Below are positions 47,535 to 56,645 of a stretch of 64,000 bases of DNA, piece by piece (the stretch's first letter is position 1; the number at the start of each line of letters is the position of its first letter). The notes below the pieces were generated by a model. The model saw nothing but the letters and a program-made list of their open reading frames with translations, did not search any database and was not told the DNA's origin. The position numbers and the translations under genes were made by a program. Source of the stretch: Saccharibacillus soli (GTDB taxonomy: Bacteria > Bacillota > Bacilli > Paenibacillales > Paenibacillaceae); assembly GCA_002189105.1 (NCBI GenBank), contig NIOB01000008.1:1-64000 (forward strand), in the 5' to 3' direction.

Positions 47535-48422
47535 TTAGCCTTTGATCGATCCGATCATCATGCCTTTGACAAAATACTTTTGCAGGAACGGATAGACAAA
47601 CACGATCGGCGCGGTCGTTACGACCATCGTCGCCAGCTTGATCGACTGCGAGGTGACGGAGCGTGCGACGCCGCCCGGTACAGCCGCCATCATCTGATTG
47701 GAGCTGGACTCCGCGACCACCCGGTACAGATAGGTCTGAATCGGCTGGAGATCGGTGTTGTTGATGTAGATCATTCCGGTGAAATAATCATTCCACTGAT
47801 AGACGCCATGGAACAATGCAATCGTGGCCAGCACAGGCATGGAGACGGGAAGCACGATTCTCAGGAAGATGGACCAATCGTTGGCACCGTCGATGCGCGC
47901 GGCCTCTTCCAGCCCCTCCGGAATATCGCGGAAGAACGTCATGAAGATGATGAGATCGAAGAAGCTGAACAGCACGGGAATGATATAGACCAGGAAGTTG
48001 TCAAGCATATGCAGATCCCGAATCAGCAGATAGGTTGGAATCAAGCCGCCGCCGAAGAACAGGGTGACGGTACCGAGCAGAATATAGAATTTGCCGCCGA
48101 TCAACCCCCGGCGAGAGAACGCATACGCGACCATGGCGGTGAAAAAGACGTGTGCGACCGTACCGATCAGCGTCTTGGCAACCGTGATGCCCATCGCCAG
48201 CATGATGCCTTCGCTGCGGAATACGGCGCCGAAGTTCTCCAGGCTGAACATTCGAGGCCACCAGTAGATGCCCCCGCTCATGGCGTCCGAGCCATCGTTA
48301 AATGCATTGACCAGGACGTACCAGATGGGATAGAGGGTGACGAAACAGATCAGCATCATGCCGATGACGTTTACGGCGTCAAAGATCGCCTCGCCTCTCG
48401 TTTTGCGTTTTAAAGTCAACAT
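47535..48422 (-). CDS. Carbohydrate ABC permease, LplC-like
   Basis: This 295-residue inner membrane permease has six predicted helices and the EAA loop EEAARIDGANDWSIFLRIVLP (about 190-210) that contacts the ATPase. The C-terminal FVYPFLQKYFVKGMMIGSIKG ending is typical of this permease type. It is 23 nt downstream of the lplB-like permease gene. Confidence 0.94.
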   Translation of the reverse strand: MLTLKRKTRGEAIFDAVNVIGMMLICFVTLYPIWYVLVNAFNDGSDAMSGGIYWWPRMFSLENFGAVFRSEGIMLAMGITVAKTLIGTVAHVFFTAMVAYAFSRRGLIGGKFYILLGTVTLFFGGGLIPTYLLIRDLHMLDNFLVYIIPVLFSFFDLIIFMTFFRDIPEGLEEAARIDGANDWSIFLRIVLPVSMPVLATIALFHGVYQWNDYFTGMIYINNTDLQPIQTYLYRVVAESSSNQMMAAVPGGVARSVTSQSIKLATMVVTTAPIVFVYPFLQKYFVKGMMIGSIKG

Positions 48423-48445
48423 ATCAGGTCCTCCTTCCGCGCTTG

Positions 48446-49411
48446 TTAGAACAGCGACGTATTATTGAGTTTTTTGGTGACGCCGTTGGCAACCAGCAGC
48501 AGAATCAGGGCGATGATCGACTTGAGCAATCCAACGGCAGCGGAATACGAGAAGCGTGCCTGCTGGATACCCGTCTGATAGACGTAGATGTCCACCACAT
48601 TGCTCGCGCTCTCATTCAGTGAGTTGCGCAGGACGAGGATCTGGTCGAAGTTCGAGTTCAGCACACCGCTTACCGCCAGGATAAACAAGATGGCGATTGT
48701 CGGCCGAATGTTCGGCAGCGTCACGTAAAACATTTTCTGGAATCGTCCGGCGCCATCAATTGTGGCGGCCTCATATTGCTCCGGCGAAACGCTGGCCATG
48801 GCAGCCAGATAGATGATAGCCGACCAGCCCAATTCCTTCCAGATGTCTGAAGTGATAACGATGCCCCAGAAATACTTGGGTTCTGCGAGGTAGGAGATCG
48901 GTTCACTGATGATTCCCAAGCCCATCAGCACATTATTGACGATCCCTACATCGGCAAGCCAGGTAGCCAGAATCCCGCCAAGGATAACCCAGGATAGGAA
49001 GTGGGGCAGATACGAGATGGTCTGCACCGTCTTCTTGAAGCGCACGGAACGCAGCTCGTTCAGGAACAGCGCAAAGATAATCGGCAGCGGGAAGCCGATG
49101 ATAAGTTTGATTAAGCTGATGCCCAGCGTATTGCGAACAACATTGCCAAATTCATCGTCCTGAATAAACTCCTTGAAGTTATCCAGCCCCACCCAGGGAG
49201 CATTGGAGATCGAATCGACGATATTATACTCCTTGAACGCGATGATGATTCCGTACATCGGAATATAGTTGAATATAATCATCCAGGCGACGCCCAGCAG
49301 CGCCATAACCTGAAGATGCCGCTGTTGAAGCAATTTTCTCCACCATTTACGCGCCCTGCCGTCCCGGTCCGACGGCACTTCCGATGCACCCGTCGTTATT
49401 TTTCTCTCCAT
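48446..49411 (-). CDS. Carbohydrate ABC permease, LplB-like
   Basis: This 321-residue permease has a charged N-terminal tail and six predicted helices. The EAA loop reads YEAATIDGAGRFQKMFYVTLP. The start at 49411 follows GGAGGGGG; the frame is open to 49459. It is the first gene of a six-gene unit (permease, permease, receptor, kinase, regulator, secreted protein), directly behind a candidate cre site. Confidence 0.93.
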   Translation of the reverse strand: MERKITTGASEVPSDRDGRARKWWRKLLQQRHLQVMALLGVAWMIIFNYIPMYGIIIAFKEYNIVDSISNAPWVGLDNFKEFIQDDEFGNVVRNTLGISLIKLIIGFPLPIIFALFLNELRSVRFKKTVQTISYLPHFLSWVILGGILATWLADVGIVNNVLMGLGIISEPISYLAEPKYFWGIVITSDIWKELGWSAIIYLAAMASVSPEQYEAATIDGAGRFQKMFYVTLPNIRPTIAILFILAVSGVLNSNFDQILVLRNSLNESASNVVDIYVYQTGIQQARFSYSAAVGLLKSIIALILLLVANGVTKKLNNTSLF

Positions 49412-49444
49412 TTTCCGGCCCCCTCCAACCCTGCAATCGAATTT

Positions 49445-49458
49445 TGTAAGTGCTTTCA
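49445..49458 (-). promoter_or_regulatory. Candidate CcpA cre site upstream of the lpl-like operon
   Basis: The minus strand reads TGAAAGCACTTACA, close to the cre consensus palindrome TGAAAGCGCTTTCA. It lies between the predicted start of transcription and the lplB-like ribosome site, a position where CcpA represses. Glucose repression of this operon is therefore likely but inferred. Confidence 0.6.
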
Positions 49459-49469
49459 TTTATATGTTC

Positions 49470-49498
49470 ATTTTATCCTGCCTCATCTCATCAGATAA
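49470..49498 (-). promoter_or_regulatory. Candidate promoter of the lpl-like operon
   Basis: TAAAAT (49470-49475) lies 17 nt from TTATCT (49493-49498) on the minus strand. The -35 box is poor, as expected for a promoter needing an activator such as the operon's own AraC-type regulator. Confidence 0.4.
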
Positions 49499-49564
49499 GG
49501 TTCCGATTTTCATGTAGAAGTCCCAAAATTTCGGGTGCGATTCCTGCCTGATTTTGGGTATGCC

Positions 49565-49594
49565 TTCAATCCACCCTCCCTTTCTTGCTATAAT
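49565..49594 (+). promoter_or_regulatory. Candidate promoter of the MarR-GNAT gene
   Basis: A consensus TATAAT (49589-49594) lies 18 nt from TTCAAT (49565-49570) on the plus strand, 75 nt upstream of the ATG. The -35 box is weak. Confidence 0.45.
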
Positions 49595-49669
49595 TGGATG
49601 GAGCCTCATTAACCTTGCACCCCTACAACCGGCGATTGGCTCGCACATGCCGGAGAAGGAAGTGAAAAC

Positions 49670-50617
49670 ATGCCAGATCCGTTAGTATGGAAACAACGTA
49701 TTGAAGCACTTCGCGCTTTTAACTATAGCGAGACCATGCAGGCCGGTGTGCTACGCGGACGCCTGCTGCACAGTTCCTATTCGCTGACCGAATCGCGGAT
49801 CATTCTGGAGATCTACAGACAATCCCGTCTGACCGCAACGGATCTCAGCCGCAACATGGGGCTTGATCCCGGTTATCTCAGCCGCCTGCTGAGTCGGCTT
49901 GAATCCGGCGGCGTCATCGAACGCCCACGCAGTGAGAGTGACGGACGAAGCCGTGTGCTCCAGCTGACCCCACACGGCGAACGAATCGCGGAGCTGTTAA
50001 ATCGCCGGGTTAATGACGATGTGGCCGAATATCTGGCGGGCTTCTCCGACTCGGATCAAGCTCGTCTAATGGACGCTATTCGTACAATTGAAGAGATCAA
50101 TGATTCACGTGCGCATCATGCCCCGACCGGACGTTATTTCCTGCGCGAAGCCGAGTCTTCCGACGCTGAACGAATTGTGCGCTCCTATGAGGCTCTGTTT
50201 GAACAAACCTTTGGGCCGATGGAACCGGGGTTCAGTCAGGCGCTTGCGGATACAGCCGCCAACCTCTTCGACCCTCCTCATCATACTCTCGCCCGCTGCT
50301 GGATTGCGGAAATGAACGGTGAATGTGCGGGTTCCCTGATTGCCGAGCCGCTGGAAGGCAGCCGGCTGCACATCAAGCTGTTTATGGTCGAATCCAAACG
50401 CCGGGGTCTGGGCATTGGTGGAAGTCTGCTGGATGAAGCCATTCACTATGCACGTGAAAATCGCTTCGTAGAGGTGCTGATCTGGTCCATCCGCAATCAG
50501 AGGCGCTTGCAGAACCTGATGACCAGCCGCGACTTCAAGCTGCTGGATCGGCCAACCGTCGAATATTACGGCATGAAATTTGAAGTAGAATGTTGGAGCC
50601 TGCCTCTTAGCAGCTAA
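49670..50617 (+). CDS. MarR-type regulator fused to GNAT acetyltransferase
   Basis: This 315-residue protein has an N-terminal MarR winged helix (about 20-145) with LTATDLSRNMGLDPGYLSRLLSRLESGGVIER as the recognition region. A GNAT domain follows (about 155-310) with the acetyl-CoA loop RRGLGIGGSL. Such fusions occur widely in Gram-positive and actinobacterial genomes; the acetylation target is unknown. GAAGGAAGTG precedes the ATG. It is divergent from the sugar transporter operon but need not regulate it. Confidence 0.9.
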   Translation: MPDPLVWKQRIEALRAFNYSETMQAGVLRGRLLHSSYSLTESRIILEIYRQSRLTATDLSRNMGLDPGYLSRLLSRLESGGVIERPRSESDGRSRVLQLTPHGERIAELLNRRVNDDVAEYLAGFSDSDQARLMDAIRTIEEINDSRAHHAPTGRYFLREAESSDAERIVRSYEALFEQTFGPMEPGFSQALADTAANLFDPPHHTLARCWIAEMNGECAGSLIAEPLEGSRLHIKLFMVESKRRGLGIGGSLLDEAIHYARENRFVEVLIWSIRNQRRLQNLMTSRDFKLLDRPTVEYYGMKFEVECWSLPLSS

Positions 50618-50681
50618 TCCTCGCCGATCCTGATGATCGTCTGTTCAGTCTCCTGCTATCAGGGACACAGCCGATCCAAAT

Positions 50682-50720
50682 AAACGCTTTTTCGGTATCC
50701 TCACCGAAAAAGCGTTTTTC
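50682..50720 (+). terminator. Intrinsic terminator after the MarR-GNAT gene
   Basis: A perfect 15-bp stem AAACGCTTTTTCGGT/ACCGAAAAAGCGTTT with a short loop is followed by TTC on the plus strand. The remaining 50721-50959 holds the mrp upstream region; I found no promoter there with good boxes and spacing. Confidence 0.85.
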
Positions 50721-50959
50721 ATTGTTGGCAAAATCGCTTGAAATCCTTAAAGACCGAGTTTAGAAATCCTGCTTCACGCCACGCGCAAAGATTTCAAACT
50801 TCAGCCCACCCTAATACGCTGGATGTTCGCCGGAACAAAAAAGTTGGACATGCAGCTTTTTCCCCAAATTCCCGATTTGCAAGCTTGGTCTTACTGAAAG
50901 TCGGGTAATAGTAAAAAGTAAAGGCTTGGTTGAAAACTTGCTAGAAAGGAGAGAAGCCT

Positions 50960-53608
50960 TTGTCCCTCCTCCACCTTTTGGCACTATCGCCGTTTCTGTT
51001 GGCCGCTGGACTTCCTTTACTTGGAAGAGCGGTTCCCCGTTTGCATCGCGGCTGGTTCGCAGCCGTTCTGTCGGTGATCCTCTTCGCCGCACTCCTTGGT
51101 TATTCCAGTCAGGTTCGGGCAGGCCTCCCGGTTACCGAATCCTTCGCCTGGATTCCATCATTGGGCATCTCATTCACGTTATACCTCGATGGTTTGTCTC
51201 TGCTGTTTGCCCTGCTGATTACCGGAATGGGCGTGCTTGTGGCGATCTATTCCATCGCCTACATGTCAGACGAATCGGAATCACTCACCCGCTTTTATGT
51301 CTTTCTGCTGATCTTCATGGGCGCCATGCTGGGGCTTGTCTTATCCGACAACCTGCTGACGCTGTACGGATTCTGGGAATTAACCAGCATCACTTCCTTT
51401 TTGCTGATCGGCTACCATCACTACAAACACCGCTCCCGGTACGGCGCTCTCAAATCACTGCTGATTACCATGACGGGCGGATTGGGCTTGCTAAGTGGTT
51501 TCGTGCTGCTCTATGTGATGAGTGGAACATACCAGATCCGTGAGCTGATGGACGCCGCTGTCCCGTTGGCTTCGCATCCTCTATTCCTACCTGCCATGCT
51601 GCTGATTCTGTTGGGTGCGTTCACCAAGTCGGCGCAGTATCCGTTTCATATCTGGCTGCCGGATGCCATGGAAGCACCAACTCCAGTCAGTGCCTACCTG
51701 CACTCTGCCACAATGGTCAAGGCCGGGCTTTATCTGGTCGCCCGGCTCAGTCCCGTATTTGCCGGGACTGCCGAATGGTTCTGGATCGTGTCTCTGGGCG
51801 GCCTGATTACGCTCATCTATGGATCGGTCGCTGCGGTCAAGCAGACGGATCTCAAGGCTATTCTGGCCTATTCGACCATCAGCCAGTTGGGGTTAATTAT
51901 GTGTCTGCTCGGGCTGTCCTCGCTTTCCAGTGTGTTTGTCGGCGAGGAGAGTCTGCTGTATGCGGCTGCCGGTACAGCGGCGATGTTCCACCTGCTCAAT
52001 CACGCGGTATTTAAAGGAAGCTTATTTATGATCGCTGGTATCGTGGATCATGAGACCGGCACCCGGGATGTGCGCAAGCTGGGCGGACTGGCACAGGTCA
52101 TGCCCATTGCCTTTACGATCTCGGTCTTCGGAGCGTTCTCCATGGCAGGACTGCCTCCATTCGGCGGTTTCATCAGCAAAGAGATGTTCCTTGAAGCCGT
52201 GCTGGAGCCGCTGCATGCCGGTGTATTCCATCTGGAAACCTGGGCGATCCTGCTGCCCATCATCGCATGGATCGCCAGCGTCTTCACATTTATCTATTCC
52301 GCGCTGTTCGTCGGCCGGACGTTCCTCGGTTCACGCAAGCCGTCTCTGGCACGCAAGCAGGTTCATGACGCTCCCCTGCTCATGACGCTGCCGCCTGCGC
52401 TGTTGGCTGTGCTGGCGCTGGGGCTGGGTCTGTTCCCCAGCCTGGTCTCCTATTCACTGATCCGTCCGGCCGCAGACAGCCTGATGCCGCATCTCGCCGC
52501 TTCGGGTGAACAGCTGCCTGGCAGCATCAAGCTGTGGCATGGCTGGACGCCTGCACTGGGCATGACGATCGGGGTAATCGCCGTAGGGGTTCTACTCACC
52601 CTGACCGCTCGCCGCTGGCTCAAGTTGTATGCGTATGTGCCGCGTAATCTGTCGATCAATCGCTTTTATGACGCCAGTCTTCGCTTCTTTGAACGGATCA
52701 CCGTACGCATTACATCGCTGTATATGAACGGATCGTCACGCAGCTACATCAAATACATTTTGGGCTTTATGCTGCTGGTTCTGGGCTTTATCTTGTTTAA
52801 TGCCACCGATGTGACTTTCCGTGTGGGTGCTTACGCTGTGATCGCGCCCTATGAATGGTTCATTTTGCTGGGGCTGGCTGCCGCTTCTCTGGCCGTTCCT
52901 TTTGCCAAGTCGCGTCCGGTTGCGATCATTCTCACTGGAACAGTGGGTTACTTGATGACCTTGATGTTCGTTTTCCTGCGAGCGCCCGATCTGGCTCTGA
53001 CGCAGATGGTGGTCGAGTCTATCTCGGTCACGCTGTACTTGCTGTGCTTCTATCACCTGCCGAAGCTGAGAACTGAACGTCGCGCCGTCCGCTTCCGCCT
53101 GCCCAACTTCCTCGTAGCGGTTGCGGTAGGTGTGTTGATGACCCTGGTTGCGCTGGCTGTTCTGGGAACGAATCCGTTTGAACCGGTCTCAGATTATTAT
53201 GTACGCGAGAGCTACGAATCGGCAGGCGGTAAAAACATTGTGAATGTGATCCTGGTGGATTTCCGGGGCTTCGATACGATGCTTGAAATTATGGTGCTGG
53301 GCGTAGCGTCACTGGGCATCTACAACATGGTTAAACTGCGCCGCAAAGCTACGGATGTCGGTTCACGTCATGTCTCGCACGAAGGAGACAATGCCGACGA
53401 AGAGGCTGCTCAGACGCGCCGGTCGATATACGGTTACGATGGGCCGGATACAGGGCTAAGTACGCTGGCCGAAGATCCGGAAGAAGCGGAGCATATCAAA
53501 ATCCAGGACGCGCCGGAACTCCCTCATGAGGAGACCGACGAACATCCGCAGGAGAGGCACCGATCCTCGTCTAACTCCCATGAAAAAGGAGGAGAACGCG
53601 ATGTCTAA
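50960..53608 (+). CDS. mrpA: Na+/H+ antiporter subunit A (MrpA)
   Basis: MrpA is the largest membrane subunit of the multisubunit antiporter that exports Na+ and keeps cytoplasmic pH. The 882-residue protein has the complex I NuoL-like block FWELTSITSFLLIGYHH, the AFTKSAQYPFHIWLPDAMEAPTPVSAYLHSATMVKAG signature region, and MbhD/MbhE-like helices near the C-terminus. About 105 final residues are hydrophilic and rich in Glu, His and Asp. The start is a TTG with AAGGAG eight nt upstream; no nearby ATG has a ribosome site. Its end overlaps mrpB by 8 nt. Confidence 0.94.
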   Translation: MSLLHLLALSPFLLAAGLPLLGRAVPRLHRGWFAAVLSVILFAALLGYSSQVRAGLPVTESFAWIPSLGISFTLYLDGLSLLFALLITGMGVLVAIYSIAYMSDESESLTRFYVFLLIFMGAMLGLVLSDNLLTLYGFWELTSITSFLLIGYHHYKHRSRYGALKSLLITMTGGLGLLSGFVLLYVMSGTYQIRELMDAAVPLASHPLFLPAMLLILLGAFTKSAQYPFHIWLPDAMEAPTPVSAYLHSATMVKAGLYLVARLSPVFAGTAEWFWIVSLGGLITLIYGSVAAVKQTDLKAILAYSTISQLGLIMCLLGLSSLSSVFVGEESLLYAAAGTAAMFHLLNHAVFKGSLFMIAGIVDHETGTRDVRKLGGLAQVMPIAFTISVFGAFSMAGLPPFGGFISKEMFLEAVLEPLHAGVFHLETWAILLPIIAWIASVFTFIYSALFVGRTFLGSRKPSLARKQVHDAPLLMTLPPALLAVLALGLGLFPSLVSYSLIRPAADSLMPHLAASGEQLPGSIKLWHGWTPALGMTIGVIAVGVLLTLTARRWLKLYAYVPRNLSINRFYDASLRFFERITVRITSLYMNGSSRSYIKYILGFMLLVLGFILFNATDVTFRVGAYAVIAPYEWFILLGLAAASLAVPFAKSRPVAIILTGTVGYLMTLMFVFLRAPDLALTQMVVESISVTLYLLCFYHLPKLRTERRAVRFRLPNFLVAVAVGVLMTLVALAVLGTNPFEPVSDYYVRESYESAGGKNIVNVILVDFRGFDTMLEIMVLGVASLGIYNMVKLRRKATDVGSRHVSHEGDNADEEAAQTRRSIYGYDGPDTGLSTLAEDPEEAEHIKIQDAPELPHEETDEHPQERHRSSSNSHEKGGERDV

Positions 53609-54026
53609 AGGCAGCGATATTTTTCTGCAAAATGTGTCCAAAGTCGTCGTCTTCATCGTCTTGGCTTTCGCTTTATACTTATTCTTCACGGGACACAGCA
53701 GCCCGGGCGGTGGCTTCATCGCCGGACTGATGAGTGCAGGTGCGCTGCTGCTGCTTGCCCTTGCGTATGACATCGAAACCGTACGTAAAGTTGTCCCGGT
53801 CGATTTCAAGCTGGTCACCGCAGCGGGCCTGCTGATCGCACTTTGCACCGGAAGTGGCGCCCTGTTTTTCGGAGAACCGTTCCTCAAGCATGCTTTTGGC
53901 TACTTTGATCTTCCGCTGCTGGGCAAGACTGAACTGCATACTGCCCTGATCTTTGATCTCGGGGTTTATCTGGCTGTCGTGGGTGTAACCATGACGATTC
54001 TGCTGACGATTGGAGAGGATAATTGA
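53601..54026 (+). CDS. mrpB: Na+/H+ antiporter subunit B (MrpB)
   Basis: This 141-residue membrane protein has four hydrophobic helices and the family block GHSSPGGGFIAGLMSAGALLL. The ATG at 53601 follows AAAAAGGAGGAG and lies inside the 3' end of mrpA. It belongs to the seven-subunit Mrp complex. Confidence 0.95.
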   Translation: MSKGSDIFLQNVSKVVVFIVLAFALYLFFTGHSSPGGGFIAGLMSAGALLLLALAYDIETVRKVVPVDFKLVTAAGLLIALCTGSGALFFGEPFLKHAFGYFDLPLLGKTELHTALIFDLGVYLAVVGVTMTILLTIGEDN

Positions 54027-54394
54027 TGGAAGTCGTTGTAGCCATCATCGTCGGCGTTCTGTTCGCGGTTGGCATTTACCTCATTCTGACCCAAGATCTG
54101 CTTCGGATTGTGCTGGGCACTTCGCTGCTCACCCATGCGGTTCATCTGCTGCTTATGGCCATGGCCATGTTGAAGACCGGAGACGCCCCCCTGCTTGGGC
54201 GGGACGCGGAGAAATTCGTTGATCCGCTGCCGCAGGCTCTGATCTTGACGTCCATCGTCATTAACTTTGGCGTCACGGCCTTCTTCCTGGTGCTGTCGTA
54301 TCGGGCGTATCAGAAGTTGGAAACGACAGACATGGATCGGATGCGGAGCGAATCTTCCAGACACCGAGGCAAAAAAGGAGGACGACGTTCATGA
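54026..54394 (+). CDS. mrpC: Na+/H+ antiporter subunit C (MrpC)
   Basis: This 122-residue NuoK-like membrane protein has three helices, with the characteristic [24 protein letters not shown] and [17 protein letters not shown] segments. It uses the ATG at 54026, which overlaps the mrpB stop by one base; GAGAGG lies seven nt upstream. A basic tail ends the protein and contains the ribosome site for mrpD. Confidence 0.95.
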   Translation: MEVVVAIIVGVLFAVGIYLILTQDLLRIVLGTSLLTHAVHLLLMAMAMLKTGDAPLLGRDAEKFVDPLPQALILTSIVINFGVTAFFLVLSYRAYQKLETTDMDRMRSESSRHRGKKGGRRS

Positions 54395-55869
54395 ATAACT
54401 GGGTCGCCGCTCCACTGCTCATTCCGCTGTTTACGGCGGTACTGTTAATCTTTCTGCATAACAAACTGGCGCTTCAGCGCTGGATCAGTCTGCTTAGTGC
54501 ACTGCTTAATGCGGGCGTATCGGTGATTCTGATGATCCAGGTGCGGAGCAATGGTATCCAGACACTGAATATGAGCGGCTGGGCGCCCCCTTACGGCATC
54601 GTACTTGTCGCGGATATGTTCGCCGTGCTGCTGGTGCTGTCGGCTGCCATTGTCAGCGCCTGCTGCTTCTGGTATTCGTTTCGGGGCATTGACGAGGAAC
54701 GGGAGCGGCATTATTTTTACTCCCTCGTTCACTTCATGCTCGCGGGTGTTAACGGTTCGTTCCTGACGGGCGACCTGTTTAATCTGTTTGTCTGCTTCGA
54801 GCTGATGCTGATGTCTTCGTATGCGCTGATCGTGCTGGGAGGAACCAAACGCCAATTTCGTGAAACACTGCATTATATCCTCATCAATGTGCTGTCTTCG
54901 ACGCTGTTTGTCGCTTCCGTCGCCTATCTGTACGGAGCAGTCGGCACGCTGAATCTGGCTCATCTGTCGCAGCGGATCGGTGAATTGGGGCCGAGCGGTC
55001 CGATTACCGTCGTATCCGCTCTGCTGCTCGTCGTCTTCAGTGTCAAAGCCGGGCTGTTCCTGTTCTTCTGGCTGCCCGGTTCCTATGGCGCACCGCCTGC
55101 GGCGATCTCCGCTCTGTTCGGCGCCCTGCTGACCAAAGTAGGGATGTATGCGCTCATTCGCGCCTTCACGCTGGTGTTCTACCATGAAACAACGGTCATT
55201 CATACCCTGATCGGCATCATGGGGGTAGCCACCATCCTACTTGGCGGATTCGGCGCCGTCTCCCAGACCAATGTCAACCGGATTCTCGGCTATAACGTCA
55301 TCGCCAGTATCGGATTCATCTCCCTGGCTCTCGCCGTCTCGAATGAAGACGCCCTCAAGGGTGCGGTCTTCTATCTGGTGCATGACATGATCGTCAAAGC
55401 GCTGCTGTTCCTGTTGGCCGGTATCCTGGTGGCAGAGACAGGCACGGAGCGCATCAATCGGATGGGCGGTGTACTGACTCATTCCCCGCTGCTGGCCTGG
55501 ATGTTCTTCATTGCTTCGCTTGCGGTCGTGGGAATTCCACCGCTCAGTGGATTCCCCGGCAAGCTGCTGATCGTCCAGGGCAGCCTGGAGAGCGGACAGT
55601 ATGTGCTGGCTGCGGCTGGCGTGCTGCTCACCCTGCTGCTGCTCTATTCGCTCATCAAGATCTTCATTCTGGGATTCTGGGGCAAGCCGCGCAGACCGCG
55701 CGAGATGAAGTGGAAACAGCCGCGCAAGCTGCTGCTGAGTTCCGCTCCGCTCATGCTGCTGATCGTCCTGCTCGGCGTGTTCGCCGAACCGGTCATGCCG
55801 TATATGCAGCGAGCTGCCGATATTCTGACTGATCCATCGATCTATATTCAAGCCGTATTAAAGGAGTAG
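54391..55869 (+). CDS. mrpD: Na+/H+ antiporter subunit D (MrpD)
   Basis: This 492-residue NuoM/N-like subunit has about 14 helices. The conserved ion-path segments are visible (FCFELMLMSSYALIV, then LPGSYGAPPAAISALFGALLTKVGMYAL). AAAAGGAGG lies upstream of the ATG, which overlaps mrpC by 4 nt. Confidence 0.96.
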   Translation: MNNWVAAPLLIPLFTAVLLIFLHNKLALQRWISLLSALLNAGVSVILMIQVRSNGIQTLNMSGWAPPYGIVLVADMFAVLLVLSAAIVSACCFWYSFRGIDEERERHYFYSLVHFMLAGVNGSFLTGDLFNLFVCFELMLMSSYALIVLGGTKRQFRETLHYILINVLSSTLFVASVAYLYGAVGTLNLAHLSQRIGELGPSGPITVVSALLLVVFSVKAGLFLFFWLPGSYGAPPAAISALFGALLTKVGMYALIRAFTLVFYHETTVIHTLIGIMGVATILLGGFGAVSQTNVNRILGYNVIASIGFISLALAVSNEDALKGAVFYLVHDMIVKALLFLLAGILVAETGTERINRMGGVLTHSPLLAWMFFIASLAVVGIPPLSGFPGKLLIVQGSLESGQYVLAAAGVLLTLLLLYSLIKIFILGFWGKPRRPREMKWKQPRKLLLSSAPLMLLIVLLGVFAEPVMPYMQRAADILTDPSIYIQAVLKE

Positions 55870-55875
55870 ATGCTG

Positions 55876-56355
55876 ATGGCTTTTCAACTGCTGCTGAATC
55901 TGGCAATTGCCTTCGTTTGGATGCTGCTGATGCGAGATATGACGGTGTCCGGCTTTCTGGTCGGATTCCTGATCGGACTGCTGCTGATGACGCTGATGCG
56001 GCGTTTTTTCCCCACACCTTTTTATCCAAGAAAGGTCTGGGCTTGTCTCAAGCTGCTGGGACTGCTGCTCAAGGAGTTGGTGGTCTCGTCGTTTGCCGTG
56101 ATTCGCCAGATCCTCAAACCCAAGCTGGCCCTGACACCTGGCGTATTCGCGTACGAGACCGAACTGAAATCGGGCTGGGAATTGACCTTGTTATGTGGAT
56201 TGATGAATCTGACGCCCGGCACGCTGCTGCTGGAGGTCAGTGAGGACGAGAAGACGCTTTATGTGCATGCGATGGACATCGAAGAGGCACACGGCGTCGA
56301 ACAGCACATTCGCAATACGTTTGAAAAAGCGATTATGGAGGTGACTCGAAGTTGA
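55876..56355 (+). CDS. mrpE: Na+/H+ antiporter subunit E (MrpE)
   Basis: This 159-residue subunit has two N-terminal helices and a cytoplasmic domain containing GLMNLTPGTLLLEV, the family signature. The ATG at 55876 is chosen over the one at 55870 because AAGGAG is nine nt from the former and only three from the latter. Confidence 0.94.
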   Translation: MAFQLLLNLAIAFVWMLLMRDMTVSGFLVGFLIGLLLMTLMRRFFPTPFYPRKVWACLKLLGLLLKELVVSSFAVIRQILKPKLALTPGVFAYETELKSGWELTLLCGLMNLTPGTLLLEVSEDEKTLYVHAMDIEEAHGVEQHIRNTFEKAIMEVTRS

Positions 56356-56645
56356 TGCAAACCCTGCTGCTGCTTGCGATGATTCTGCTTGCGCTGGCCA
56401 TCTCCGGCTGTCTGTATCGGGTGCTCAAAGGCCCTTCGATCGCCGACCGGATTGCGGCGCTGGATACGATTGGAGTCAACGTTGCCGCCGAGGTCGCCGT
56501 TGCAGGCGCCTATACCCGATCCACCGCTTATTTTGAACTGGTTCTGCTGATCGGGATTTTGGCTTTTCTGGGCACGGTCGCTCTGGCTCGTTATATGGAA
56601 AGGGGGAGGGTGCTGGATGCTCCAGACGATTCAACTGACGGTTGA
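56355..56645 (+). CDS. mrpF: Na+/H+ antiporter subunit F (MrpF)
   Basis: This 96-residue membrane protein has three helices and the signature YRVLKGPSIADRIAALDTIG. Its ATG overlaps the mrpE stop codon by one base, and its 3' end overlaps mrpG by 29 nt. Confidence 0.94.
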   Translation: MQTLLLLAMILLALAISGCLYRVLKGPSIADRIAALDTIGVNVAAEVAVAGAYTRSTAYFELVLLIGILAFLGTVALARYMERGRVLDAPDDSTDG

